64,000 nt of DNA from Ignavibacteria bacterium (GTDB lineage Bacteria > Bacteroidota > Ignavibacteria > Tepidaquicellales > OLB5), in NCBI GenBank assembly GCA_020852705.1, contig JADZAP010000040.1, positions 162,282-226,281 on the forward strand, in the 5' to 3' direction. A program made the position numbers and the translations under genes. The notes under the pieces were generated by a model that worked only from the letters and a program-made list of their open reading frames with translations, made no database searches and was not told the DNA's origin. Of this stretch, positions 15,963 to 25,104 are shown piece after piece (the first letter of the stretch is position 1; each line of letters begins with the position of its first letter).

Positions 15963-16589
15963 ATGAAAAAATATTATAAAGCTTTTTTGATATTTTGTTT
16001 GGTTTGTTTTGCATTTATGAACTTTGGATGCTCTGGTTTAATGGATGCCATTACAAATATACAACGGCTTAAGTTTAAATTAGATAAAGTTTCCGGTATG
16101 AAGGTAGCAAATGTGCCGCTTTCAAACTTTGGTTCAATTTCAAGCATTGGAGTGCTTGATGCAGCAAATTTATTGGCATCGTTTACACAGGGTAAACTGC
16201 CTGTTGCATTTACTTTAAATGTGCTTGCTAAAAACCCAAATGACGGAACCGGAGGCACAAAGCAATCCAGCGCAGTTATTGAAAATATGGCGTGGAGACT
16301 CTTTATAGACAACAAAGAAACCATTAACGGAAATGTTGGTAATATTAATGTACCGGGAGTAGGACAAACTACCAATATACCAATTGGTATAAGTTTTGAT
16401 CTGCTTAAATTCTTCAGCAACGGTCAGTATAATGATTTGATAAACTTGGCATTGGCTTTGGGCGGAAAGAACGGGTCATCTTCGAGGATTACTTTAAAAG
16501 TTAAACCAACTGTAAGTACAGTTCTTGGTCCAATTACATATCCGGGTGAGTTTGATGTAATTGATAAAGAATTCCGCGGAGGGAATTAA
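15963..16589 (+). CDS. Putative lipoprotein with LEA type 2/WHy-like domain
   Basis: 208 residues from the ATG at 15963; a longer in-frame start at 15924 would overlap the preceding gene and break the signal peptide. The signal sequence KKYYKAFLIFCLVCFAFM ends at a lipobox-like NFGC, so lipidation at that cysteine is likely. The mature part contains FTLNVLAKNPN, WRLFIDNKETINGNVGNINVPGVGQTTNIPIGISFDL and VKPTVSTVLGPITYPGEFDV, the pattern of LEA type 2 (WHy) beta-sandwich domains. The role is unknown; stress protection or envelope stability is only suggested by the fold. A terminator follows. Confidence 0.65.
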   Translation: MKKYYKAFLIFCLVCFAFMNFGCSGLMDAITNIQRLKFKLDKVSGMKVANVPLSNFGSISSIGVLDAANLLASFTQGKLPVAFTLNVLAKNPNDGTGGTKQSSAVIENMAWRLFIDNKETINGNVGNINVPGVGQTTNIPIGISFDLLKFFSNGQYNDLINLALALGGKNGSSSRITLKVKPTVSTVLGPITYPGEFDVIDKEFRGGN

Positions 16590-16610
16590 CAGTTAATTTT
16601 ATTTTATTAT

Positions 16611-16636
16611 AAACCCGTTTATAAGCGGGTTTTTTA
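16611..16636 (+). terminator. Rho-independent terminator after the lipoprotein gene
   Basis: Stem AAACCCG/CGGGTTT (16611-16617 and 16626-16632) with an 8-base loop, followed by a T run and TATTATAT. Confidence 0.85.
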
Positions 16637-16708
16637 TTATATATTCGTAATTATTTTTAATTTAAGTTTAATTTTATAATGTTACACAATTTTAACTTAA
16701 AAACTTAA

Positions 16709-16978
16709 TTGAAACTTAAAAACATAACGCCAGAAAAAGAACTGATGCAGATTCCGGGAGTTGGAAAATCAATAGCAAATGATTTGTTAAATATAGGTAT
16801 TACTTCAATAGATGATCTAAAAGGCAAGGATCCGCAAAAGCTATATGAAAAATCAAATAAATTTGCGGGAATTGTACAGGACAGATGTCTGTTATATGTA
16901 TTCCGTACTGCCGTATATTATGCTTCGCATAAAAATTATGATCCTAATAAGCTTAAATGGTGGAATTGGAAAGATTGA
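16709..16978 (+). CDS. Cdd1-type helix-hairpin-helix protein
   Basis: 89 residues of the pathogenicity-locus (Cdd1) family. A helix-hairpin-helix motif IPGVGKSIANDLLNIGITSIDDLKG (about residues 14-38) is followed by the family-specific DRCLLYVFRTAVYYASH and the C-terminal KLKWWNWKD. The HhH fold suggests DNA binding, but no function is established for the family. The start is a TTG with no clear ribosome binding site. It is followed by a separate small membrane protein on the same strand. Confidence 0.88.
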   Translation: MKLKNITPEKELMQIPGVGKSIANDLLNIGITSIDDLKGKDPQKLYEKSNKFAGIVQDRCLLYVFRTAVYYASHKNYDPNKLKWWNWKD

Positions 16979-17043
16979 TACATTCTTTTTAAGCTTTTAA
17001 ATTATAAATTAATTCATCTTTCTGAAATTATTATTCAATTAGA

Positions 17044-17442
17044 ATGAAATCAAAGTTTGCAGTGTTTTTTGGAATTGGCGCAGGTTTAATTGCAGGTTTG
17101 CTGTTAATTTTAATTATTTTTCAGTTATTAGGTTTTACATATCATGAAAAAGTAATAATGGAATTAGTTCAGGGGGAATACATAAAGTATAATTCTTATG
17201 ACCCTTATAAATTGCGGATAATTAAACAGTATCAGCCGCTTGGAAGCAAAGTTATTGTAATGGTTTCTAGAAGCGGAGATGATAGTTACGGTCATGTAAT
17301 AAATTATATTGATACTGCCCCTGTTAGCGAAGATGATATTAAATTAACAAGGGTTATATGGAATAATGAAGGAATTGAAATGACTTTTCCCTTAGGTCAT
17401 AAGCTTTATATACCCAAGGAATGCTTTACAGGAGGAAGGTAA
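17044..17442 (+). CDS. Small membrane-anchored protein of unknown function
   Basis: 132 residues, not recognised. One N-terminal transmembrane helix (about residues 5-30, FAVFFGIGAGLIAGLLLILIIF) is followed by a soluble region with short beta-like stretches (GSKVIVMVSRSGDDSYGHVINYI, GIEMTFPLGHKLYIPKECF). It would probably be a signal anchor with the soluble part outside. Its stop codon is one base from the stop of the convergent P-type ATPase gene. Confidence 0.6.
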   Translation: MKSKFAVFFGIGAGLIAGLLLILIIFQLLGFTYHEKVIMELVQGEYIKYNSYDPYKLRIIKQYQPLGSKVIVMVSRSGDDSYGHVINYIDTAPVSEDDIKLTRVIWNNEGIEMTFPLGHKLYIPKECFTGGR

Positions 17443-17443
17443 T

Positions 17444-19888
17444 TTAATTTTGATTTCTGCCTACAATTCTGCCCCTTATGAACTGTAAAATAAATAATAA
17501 TATCCCACCGGCAAGTGCTGTTAAAGTGGTTATTCCGGTATATTGATTATGCAGATAAGATATTTCGTAAAATGTTTTTATCCAGCTAATTAGTATAAAC
17601 TTTGAATTTGTTAATGCAAGTACTGAATACAGCGTTACATGCACAATTGCATAAAGAATGTAGAGCTTCATATTCGTTTCATTTTTATGGATAACAACCG
17701 CGAGGAAATTTACACTGGTAATAAAAATCATTACAGAAAGCATAACCATTTGAATATCTTCTGAAGTGAAGCCGCTGATCTTTTCGGTGTAGTGCTGCCC
17801 AATATAAGAAGCCCCAACAATAATTGCTGCAGAAAAAATAACAAAGCTGAACAATTCCTTTGAAAAGTTTGTAAGCTTTACTACATTTGAGTTTCGCAGG
17901 GCAATAATAAATGAAGGCAGCCCGATTGAAAAAATATTTATCAGTGAAACCCTTCGCGGTGTTAACGGGAACTCAAAAGCAAAAAACATTGAAAGCACGG
18001 TAAAATATATTACCATAAAATTTTTGGTTAAAAATAACTTTGCCACAGAGCTAACAGTATTAACAATTTTGTTTCCTTCATCAAATATTTCAGGCAAAAG
18101 TGCAAATTTATTTTTAAGCAGAACTATATCAGCAACTTCTTTTGTTATCTGGCTGCCTTCTTCCATAGCAATTCCCATATCAGATTCCTTAATAGCTGGT
18201 AAATCATTTACACCATCTCCAATCATAGCAGTATAAATCTTTTCTTTCCGCAAAGCTTTAATAATACGCAGCTTATGCTCAGGTTTCAGCCGGGCAAATA
18301 TTTTTTTATTTAATATTACATCAAGAAAACTGTTATCGCTTATTTTTTCAAGTTCACTGCCTGAAATAAGTTCGCTATCTTTAATTTCCCAGCCAATTTC
18401 TTTTGCAACTGCCTGAATTGCGAATGCGTTATCACCTGAGAGTATCTTTATTTCAATATTATTTTTGTGGAAGAGATTTATTGCATCCATTACATCATCT
18501 CTAACCTTATCGGTTATAGATACAATACAAACCGGTTCAATTTTTATACTTCCCGGGTCATCTTCAATTTCTTTCAGACTTCTGCCTGATGTTTCCATAC
18601 CGAAGAGTAAATTGCGGTAGATTTTTAATCCGTCTTTTTCAAATATTTCTTCAGTTATATTTTTTTTAACTGATTTATCATTTAGTATATCATAACCGCC
18701 AAAAATAATTGTTAAATTACCATAATCTGATATTTGTTTTTTTGGAATTGAAATTTTAAGCAGACTCATTTTATTTTCAGAGCTAAAAGGAAGCTCATCA
18801 ATTACCGATATCTCATCAAGTGCTTTAAAAACTTCAAGCGTTCTTAATGTAGCATTTTTATCGCTAGAAAGTTTTGCATAAGTTCCAAGTAATTCTTCAA
18901 TTTGTTCTTTAGTAAATTTATCAGTCAGGGGAGTTATACGATTAACTGAAAGCTTATTTTGGGTAAGTGTGCCGGTTTTATCTGTACATACAATTTTTAC
19001 ATTTGCAAATGATTCAATTGCATTAAGTTTTTGCACAATTGCACCAATTTTACTTATACGGTAAATACCCAGCGCAAATGTAACACTTGCCATTAAAACT
19101 AATCCTTGAGGTATTAGTGAAAGCATTATAGTTGATATCTTCCTTATAAAATCCAGATCAGCAAAGCCCCCAGGGTTGCGTATTATTTGTATAATTACAA
19201 GAAAAATAGCAGCTGCAAATAATACTTTTACGATAAAGTTAAGTTTAACCTGCAGGGGTGAAATATTCAGTTTGAATTTTTTTGCAGTTTTTGTTATTTC
19301 ATTTGCGTAACTGTTATCTCCAATTTTAACAGCTTTATAATATCCGTTGCCTGATACACAAAAACTGCCTGAAAGAATTTCATCACCTGCTTTTTTATTT
19401 ATTGGAATTGATTCACCTGTAAGCAGTGATTCATCTATTTCAAGCTTATTTGAGTTAATTACTTCGCCATCAACTGAAACCTGATCACCGCGCTCAAGAA
19501 CAATAATATCATCAACAACTATATCATTTTGGTTTATTAAGATGATGTTTCCATCGCGAATAACCTTTACTTCATGTTTTAAAAGCAGGTTAACTTTATC
19601 AAGTGCCCGCTTAGCTTTTATTTCCTGATATACTGCAATAAATGTATTTAAAGAAATTACTAGTGTTGTACCAATTGTATCATATAACAGCCGTACATCA
19701 CCTGATTTAATGTAAAAGTATAAAAGGAACAGTATAACAGAGGAAATAACAATGTTAAATACAGAAAATACATTTTCAAGAATTATCTCTTTTACTTTTT
19801 TAGTTTTAGTAACAGTAGATCTGTTAATTAGACCTTTTGAAATTCTATTCTGTACTTCAGTATTTGTTAAACCGGTTAATTGTATCAA
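17444..19888 (-). CDS. P-type cation-transporting ATPase (CtpE-like)
   Basis: Cation pump of 814 residues that couples ATP hydrolysis to ion transport in the inner membrane. It has TGES (157-160) in the actuator domain, the phosphorylation motif DKTGTLT (303-309) and the hinge MIGDGVNDLPA. The membrane motif SLIPQGLVL (257-264) and the N-terminal GLTNTEVQNR...NVFSVFN segment resemble mycobacterial CtpE, which is linked to calcium uptake. There are no N-terminal CxxC metal-binding repeats, so it is not a copper or zinc ATPase. The ion is inferred only. The start is TTG, 3 bases after the stop of the symporter gene, so the two form an operon. Confidence 0.88.
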   Translation of the reverse strand: MIQLTGLTNTEVQNRISKGLINRSTVTKTKKVKEIILENVFSVFNIVISSVILFLLYFYIKSGDVRLLYDTIGTTLVISLNTFIAVYQEIKAKRALDKVNLLLKHEVKVIRDGNIILINQNDIVVDDIIVLERGDQVSVDGEVINSNKLEIDESLLTGESIPINKKAGDEILSGSFCVSGNGYYKAVKIGDNSYANEITKTAKKFKLNISPLQVKLNFIVKVLFAAAIFLVIIQIIRNPGGFADLDFIRKISTIMLSLIPQGLVLMASVTFALGIYRISKIGAIVQKLNAIESFANVKIVCTDKTGTLTQNKLSVNRITPLTDKFTKEQIEELLGTYAKLSSDKNATLRTLEVFKALDEISVIDELPFSSENKMSLLKISIPKKQISDYGNLTIIFGGYDILNDKSVKKNITEEIFEKDGLKIYRNLLFGMETSGRSLKEIEDDPGSIKIEPVCIVSITDKVRDDVMDAINLFHKNNIEIKILSGDNAFAIQAVAKEIGWEIKDSELISGSELEKISDNSFLDVILNKKIFARLKPEHKLRIIKALRKEKIYTAMIGDGVNDLPAIKESDMGIAMEEGSQITKEVADIVLLKNKFALLPEIFDEGNKIVNTVSSVAKLFLTKNFMVIYFTVLSMFFAFEFPLTPRRVSLINIFSIGLPSFIIALRNSNVVKLTNFSKELFSFVIFSAAIIVGASYIGQHYTEKISGFTSEDIQMVMLSVMIFITSVNFLAVVIHKNETNMKLYILYAIVHVTLYSVLALTNSKFILISWIKTFYEISYLHNQYTGITTLTALAGGILLFILQFIRGRIVGRNQN

Positions 19889-19891
19889 GTA

Positions 19892-21397
19892 TTACATTGC
19901 CCCTTCATATTTAGCATCGGGATTTATTTCTCCCAATTCGCCTTCGCTTGAAGCAATTACAACGCAGGCAAGAGAGTCAGCCAGAACATTTGGAACTGTT
20001 CTGCACATATCAAGAAAACGATCAACACCAATTATCAATGCTATACCTTCTTCGGGCACGCCAACTGATTTTAAAACAATTATCAGCATCAGCAACCCAA
20101 CTCCGGGCACAGGTGCTGTGCCAACTGCAGCCAATGCTGCTGTTAAAACTATTGTTAATTGTTGAGTAAGATTAAGATCAAAACCAAAAACCTGTGCTAT
20201 AAACATAGTGGCAACTGCCTGATATAATGCAGTGCCATCCATATTAACTGTAGTGCCTAATGGCAGCACAAAACTTGCAATTTTATTTGGCACACCAAGT
20301 CTTTTTTCGCATACATCCATTGTAACAGGCAATGTTGCTGCCGAGGAACTTGTAGAAAAGGCAACTGCAAGTACCTGTCTTTGAGCCCGTAGAAAATCTT
20401 TGAGCTTAATTTTTGTAAATATTTTTAGAAGGATAGGGTACTCTATGAATGTTAGCACTAGCAAGCCCAAAACAACAGTAAGTGAATACCAAAGAAGTGT
20501 TTGCAATATTGAAAAACCAAATTCAGCTACAGTAGCTGCAATAAGGGTGAACACAGCATAAGGTGCAATTAGCATAATTTTTTCAACAAGCACTATCATC
20601 GCTTCGCTTACTCCGCTAAAAAAGTTTATAACAGGTGCTGATTTTTCCTTTGGTATCTGCATCAAAAATATTCCTGTAAGAATAGCAAAAAATACTATCT
20701 GAAGGAAATCTCCATCTGCAATTGCCTTGAAAGGATTTTTAGGCACAATATTTACAATAAACTCAACAATATTCATTGAAACATTCTGATCAATCTTAGT
20801 TTTTGCATCTTCCTGATAAGTATCAAGCAAGCGGTCTTTAGCATCGGCATCCATTATATGACCCGGCTGAATAAGATTTGCGAATGTAAGTCCAATACTT
20901 ATTGCAAGCACCGCTGTAAGCGCATAAAATCCCAGAGTCTTTCCGCCTATCTTTGCAACATGTCGTAGGTCTGTTAGTGATGCTGCACCTACAATTAATG
21001 AAGCAAGCACAAGGGGAACAGCTATCATATTAAGAAGACGTACAAAAATATCACCGATGAATTTAAACCATACGCCAATAGTTTTTATTTTTTCTATGGT
21101 AACGGTATTTTCAAATATCTTTTCAGAGCCATCAGAGAGTTTAATCTTTTGACGAATATCTTTTTTATCTTTTAAATTTTTGAAATATTTTATTATTGCA
21201 AGCTGGTCTTCTTTGCCAAATGATTTTAATACTGAATCTTTCTTCAGGAAAGTGAACTCCTGCCAGTTTTCTACCTGTTGGGAGTTATCATTAAATCTAA
21301 ATTCTAGTTTATTTGGATTTACAGCAAATATTGCTCCAAATATTGCTCCAAGAATAAGCCCTATAATAATTTTGGTATGCAGTTGTAATTTTGGCAT
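19892..21397 (-). CDS. Dicarboxylate/amino acid:cation symporter
   Basis: DAACS-family secondary transporter (GltP/DctA relatives) that imports glutamate, aspartate or C4-dicarboxylates with Na+ or H+. The signature AFSTSSSAATLPVTMDVCEK is the serine-rich re-entrant loop and GTTVNMDGTALYQ carries the conserved NMDGT motif. The C-terminal segment GVDRFLDMCRTVPNVLAD is typical. At 501 residues it is longer than usual because of an insert of about 60 residues after the first transmembrane helix (NKLEFRFNDNS to KIFENTVTIEK), probably periplasmic. It is upstream of the P-type ATPase gene with almost no gap. Confidence 0.93.
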   Translation of the reverse strand: MPKLQLHTKIIIGLILGAIFGAIFAVNPNKLEFRFNDNSQQVENWQEFTFLKKDSVLKSFGKEDQLAIIKYFKNLKDKKDIRQKIKLSDGSEKIFENTVTIEKIKTIGVWFKFIGDIFVRLLNMIAVPLVLASLIVGAASLTDLRHVAKIGGKTLGFYALTAVLAISIGLTFANLIQPGHIMDADAKDRLLDTYQEDAKTKIDQNVSMNIVEFIVNIVPKNPFKAIADGDFLQIVFFAILTGIFLMQIPKEKSAPVINFFSGVSEAMIVLVEKIMLIAPYAVFTLIAATVAEFGFSILQTLLWYSLTVVLGLLVLTFIEYPILLKIFTKIKLKDFLRAQRQVLAVAFSTSSSAATLPVTMDVCEKRLGVPNKIASFVLPLGTTVNMDGTALYQAVATMFIAQVFGFDLNLTQQLTIVLTAALAAVGTAPVPGVGLLMLIIVLKSVGVPEEGIALIIGVDRFLDMCRTVPNVLADSLACVVIASSEGELGEINPDAKYEGAM

Positions 21398-21553
21398 TTG
21401 TATTTAATTTATCCTGCAATTTATGTAAAAAGTTTTTAAAAATCAGTTCAGGTAATTTATATATATTTTTTTAGTAAATCTTAACCTGTTTTTTTGAAAA
21501 AAATATATTGTTTTATTGGATTAATAAATAATATAAAACTTTTGATATTCAAT

Positions 21554-21597
21554 AATAAAAAAGGCTGTGAAAATTTCAAATGAAAATTCTACAGCCC
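21554..21597 (-). terminator. Terminator after the 21.6-23.2 kb outer-membrane gene
   Basis: On the minus strand GGCTGT (21591-21596) pairs with ACAGCC (21563-21568), with an AT-rich, partly paired extension inside, and six T's follow. It lies about 40 bases after the stop codon. The remaining 21398-21553 sequence holds no recognisable gene. Confidence 0.75.
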
Positions 21598-21637
21598 AAT
21601 CAATTAATGGTGAAGCAGATGAAGCGTAACTAAATAA

Positions 21638-23248
21638 CTATCTGCCTATAGGCCAGATGAAGTTTACCTGCGGTGTAAAGCGTTTCTGTGCTGCATAACC
21701 AATTACATTATTTTTTGCATCTCTTACTGCAGCAAAGGTTTGTTGATATGATAGCGATAATACTATCATATCGCTTAATATGTAGCTTGCCTGTCCAAAA
21801 AAGTAAGCATTTTCATTAAATTTAAACAATTCACTTGTACCTTTGATACGCCTTTTATAATACCCTGCATAAATTGAAAATTTATCACCGATGTTTGGTA
21901 AAGATGCAACTATGTAAAGCTCGCCTCCCAGATCACCCTTATCAATTTTTTGATAGGTAGCATACGCAACAAATGATTTCATAAACATTCCATATACTGA
22001 AAAGAATGTACTGCCCTTAAGCTCCTGAACAGTATCAAGCATAGAAGCTTTGCTGAATAACTGCGGTCTGGTTAAATTATCGCTGCTAGAAATGAGCTGG
22101 TATCTGTCATTTTCATAAAGTCCGTTAAAATATGTGGGCAGGTATTTGCCCTGCTGGTAACGGCGCTGAAAGGTTAGAGAAAAATAATTTTTGTTATCTT
22201 CAGTTCTTGCAACTAAGTCAATACCTGCTGATGCATCGCTTCCAAATTTTACAATTTTTGAATATTCACCATAAACATAAGTTGAAAAAGTTTTTTCTCC
22301 AAATAACACCATTTCACCGTACATATTTACAAGTGAAATTGCACCTGCATCAACAAAACCTTTTTGATAATAATGTGTAACACCTCCTGTTGTATCTGTA
22401 TCATAAAGAACTTTTGTTATGCCTGCATTTTTATTAAAATCACTTGCAAGATTAAATCCAACATTAAAATCTTTAAGCACAGGTAAATCAAGCTTGCCTT
22501 TTTTTCCTCCAAAAACTTTTAAAGGTGAACCCTCAAATCCCAACCCAAAAATTCCGCCGGAAGTAACATCGCTTAAAAAAAGTTTTGCTGTTGCTGCATT
22601 ATCGTTCAGGTATCCGCTTACATTGTAAGCAACATCTAAAGAAATTCCGTTACGTCTGTTTTCATAACTTGGAGAATTATTATATCCATACATAATAGAA
22701 CCCTTTCCCAGTGTTGCGCTGTTTATCTGAGAGAAACCTCCGTTAAATACTAATGAAAATGATTTTGAATTTAAAAGATATGCATAACTTGTATTAAGTG
22801 TGCTTAGTATCTGTGTAAATGATTCATAATCCTGTGAACGGAAAGCGACCTTGCTTGTTCTGTATCTAAGTGGTGCATCTATGCCAATGTTAAGTGCCCA
22901 GTTTTTTGCACCTGTTTCGTATGACGGCTTTAATGCAAGAAGGTAATAGTTTGTGCTATCTACTTTTGATAAACCAATTCCTGTTTCCATGTGAAATGCC
23001 TGCTTGTTAGCTTTACCATCTCTTACAATTTTATATAAATTGGGTGAATTAAAATCACTGAATGATAAATGTGATAACATATTTGATGCATTTCGGGGAT
23101 TTTCTAGTGCATCAGAACTTAACTTAAGTCTGCTTTTCTGCTTTTCTATAAGTTTTAGTAACCGGTCAGAATTTTTATCTGTACTAAAGCTAATATTAGC
23201 ATTAATCAGAACTAATACTGCACAAGTTATTAAAAAAGCAACCTTCAT
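21638..23248 (-). CDS. Predicted outer-membrane beta-barrel protein, large
   Basis: 536 residues, not assigned to a family. A signal peptide (residues 1-22, ending NISFS) precedes a short basic coiled segment RLLKLIEKQKSRLKLSSDAL, then a long region of alternating amphipathic strands, for example KNYFSLTFQRRYQQG, GELYIVASL, KFSIYAGYYKRR and MIVLSLSYQQTF, ending in FTPQVNFIWPIGR. This looks like a porin-size barrel of about 16 or more strands. AGGAG precedes the ATG. It has its own promoter and terminator, so it is a single-gene unit. Confidence 0.65.
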   Translation of the reverse strand: MKVAFLITCAVLVLINANISFSTDKNSDRLLKLIEKQKSRLKLSSDALENPRNASNMLSHLSFSDFNSPNLYKIVRDGKANKQAFHMETGIGLSKVDSTNYYLLALKPSYETGAKNWALNIGIDAPLRYRTSKVAFRSQDYESFTQILSTLNTSYAYLLNSKSFSLVFNGGFSQINSATLGKGSIMYGYNNSPSYENRRNGISLDVAYNVSGYLNDNAATAKLFLSDVTSGGIFGLGFEGSPLKVFGGKKGKLDLPVLKDFNVGFNLASDFNKNAGITKVLYDTDTTGGVTHYYQKGFVDAGAISLVNMYGEMVLFGEKTFSTYVYGEYSKIVKFGSDASAGIDLVARTEDNKNYFSLTFQRRYQQGKYLPTYFNGLYENDRYQLISSSDNLTRPQLFSKASMLDTVQELKGSTFFSVYGMFMKSFVAYATYQKIDKGDLGGELYIVASLPNIGDKFSIYAGYYKRRIKGTSELFKFNENAYFFGQASYILSDMIVLSLSYQQTFAAVRDAKNNVIGYAAQKRFTPQVNFIWPIGR

Positions 23249-23296
23249 CTGTAAACTCCTTCTAAACTATTGTAAATTCAACATTAAATTGATTTA

Positions 23297-23327
23297 CAAA
23301 GATAAGAAATTTTAAAAATCTTTCAAA
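23297..23327 (-). promoter_or_regulatory. Predicted promoter of the large outer-membrane gene
   Basis: On the minus strand TTTG (23324-23327) and TATCTTTG (23297-23304) are 19 bases apart, matching the TTTG/TAnnTTTG consensus. The rest of the 23249-23649 gap holds no recognised gene or RNA. Confidence 0.6.
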
Positions 23328-23649
23328 AAAGGAATTTTTTAAAATGTGAATAAAAAAATAACATAATACCGTAAATATTATGTAAAATATACGTATTTCT
23401 AATGATAGTTAGGGAAATATGTGAATAACGTTTGATTATTATTTAATTTGAAATTTTGAAAATTAAAAATTAAATCTTTTCTGAAATTAATTTAGTAAAA
23501 TTTTTATAAGATAATATTCTGTTAAATCAAGCATAGTAAAAGTGCAAAAATACACAGGATTTAAAATATTATTATTATCATTTATTTTATTTTAAATGAT
23601 TGTTAATTTGGTTAGATAAATTTTTGAAAATAAAAAGATAATATCACAA

Positions 23650-24795
23650 TTGGCTATTATAGGAGTTTTAAAAGAGCCGGATGGCGAAAACAGGGTAGCT
23701 ATACTTCCGGAAATTGCAGCACAGTTGGTTAAAATGAATTTTAAAGTCCTTATAGAAAGCACAGCAGGAAGCAAAGCTTTTGCAAGTGATGAAGATTACA
23801 AAGCACAAGGTGCAGAAATTGGAGATAAAGCAAATGTACTTTCTTCATCAGATATAATACTCAGAATCAATTCCCTTACAAAAGATGAAATCACAAAACT
23901 TAAAAACGGATGTGTTGCCATAGCAATATTTCATCCTTTTTTTAGTGCTGATACAGTACAATTGCTTTTAGAGCAAAAAGTAACCGCCTTTAGTCTAGAA
24001 ACAATTCCAAGAACAACACGTGCACAGTCAATGGATATACTTTCTTCGCAGGCAACTGCTTCAGGATACAAAGCAGTACTGCTTGCCGCTGTAAACCTGC
24101 CAAAGTTTTTTCCGATGTTTATGACAGCTGCCGGGAGCATAACTCCTGCTAAAGTGCTTATTCTTGGTGCAGGAGTAGCAGGTTTGCAGGCAATTGCAAC
24201 TGCAAGAAAACTTGGCTCAGTTGTGGAGGCATTTGATACACGCAGTGCTGTTAAAGAAGAAGTTAACTCGCTTGGTGCAAAATTTGTAGAAGTTGAAGGT
24301 GCTAAAGATGATAAAGCCGCAGGCGGATATGCAGTTGAGCAGTCAGAAGAATTTAAGGAAAAACAAAAACAGGTTATACATGATCATGCAGTTAAATCAG
24401 ATGTTATTATTACAACTGCTCAAATTCCCGGAAGAAAAGCTCCGGTACTTATAACAGGTAAAACTGTTAAGGAAATGAAAAAAGGATCAGTAATAATTGA
24501 TCTTGCTGCATCTACAGGCGGAAACTGTGAACTTACCAAAAATGATGAAACTATCGAAGTAAACGGTGTAAAAATAATAGGCAGTTCTTTTCTACCTTCA
24601 ACAATTCCATCTGATTCGAGCAAAATGTTCGGGAAAAATGTATTTACATTTTTAAAGCTTATATTAAAAGATGGCAATATCAATCTGAATTTTGATGATG
24701 ATCTTGTAAAAGGCACTTGCATAACTCATAACGGTGAAATTGTAAACGAAAAATTACGGGCGTCTGCTCCGGTGAAGAAAGAGGATACCAAATAA
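23650..24795 (+). CDS. pntAA: NAD(P) transhydrogenase subunit alpha, part 1
   Basis: Cytoplasmic NAD(H)-binding domain I of proton-translocating transhydrogenase, which uses the proton gradient to reduce NADP+ with NADH. Key motifs are RTTRAQSMD (121-129), GAGVAGLQ (173-180, dinucleotide loop) and VIDLAASTGGNCELT. At 381 residues with no membrane part it is the split form found in many bacteria. The start is TTG with no canonical ribosome site. Its last base overlaps the ATG of the next gene, so translation is coupled. Confidence 0.96.
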   Translation: MAIIGVLKEPDGENRVAILPEIAAQLVKMNFKVLIESTAGSKAFASDEDYKAQGAEIGDKANVLSSSDIILRINSLTKDEITKLKNGCVAIAIFHPFFSADTVQLLLEQKVTAFSLETIPRTTRAQSMDILSSQATASGYKAVLLAAVNLPKFFPMFMTAAGSITPAKVLILGAGVAGLQAIATARKLGSVVEAFDTRSAVKEEVNSLGAKFVEVEGAKDDKAAGGYAVEQSEEFKEKQKQVIHDHAVKSDVIITTAQIPGRKAPVLITGKTVKEMKKGSVIIDLAASTGGNCELTKNDETIEVNGVKIIGSSFLPSTIPSDSSKMFGKNVFTFLKLILKDGNINLNFDDDLVKGTCITHNGEIVNEKLRASAPVKKEDTK

Positions 24796-25103
24796 TGGAT
24801 ATACTTGGTTTTTTAAGTGAGCATATCAGGTATATTTACCTGATTATACTCATGGTTTTTTTGGGAATAGAGGTTATTTCACATGTTCCTTCAGTACTGC
24901 ATACTCCGCTGATGTCCGGAGCAAATGCAATTCACGGTGTAGTTATTGTTGGTGCAATAATTGTTATGGGGCATGCTGAGCCGGATAACTATCTTGCACT
25001 AATACTTGGTTTTATTTCTGTAATATTGGGTACATTAAATGTAGTTGGAGGATTTGTAGTTACTGACCGTATGCTTGAAATGTTTAAGAAGAAGAAGAAA
25101 TAA
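24795..25103 (+). CDS. pntAB: NAD(P) transhydrogenase subunit alpha, part 2
   Basis: Membrane domain II fragment of transhydrogenase, 102 residues with three to four hydrophobic helices: a first helix YIYLIILMVFLGIEVI, then HVPSVLHTPLMSGANAIHGVVIVGAIIV, then YLALILGFISVILGTLNVVGGFVVTDRML, which carries family-conserved residues. It completes the proton path together with PntB. It overlaps pntAA by one base, and one base separates its stop codon from the pntB start. Confidence 0.95.
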   Translation: MDILGFLSEHIRYIYLIILMVFLGIEVISHVPSVLHTPLMSGANAIHGVVIVGAIIVMGHAEPDNYLALILGFISVILGTLNVVGGFVVTDRMLEMFKKKKK

Positions 25104-25104
25104 C

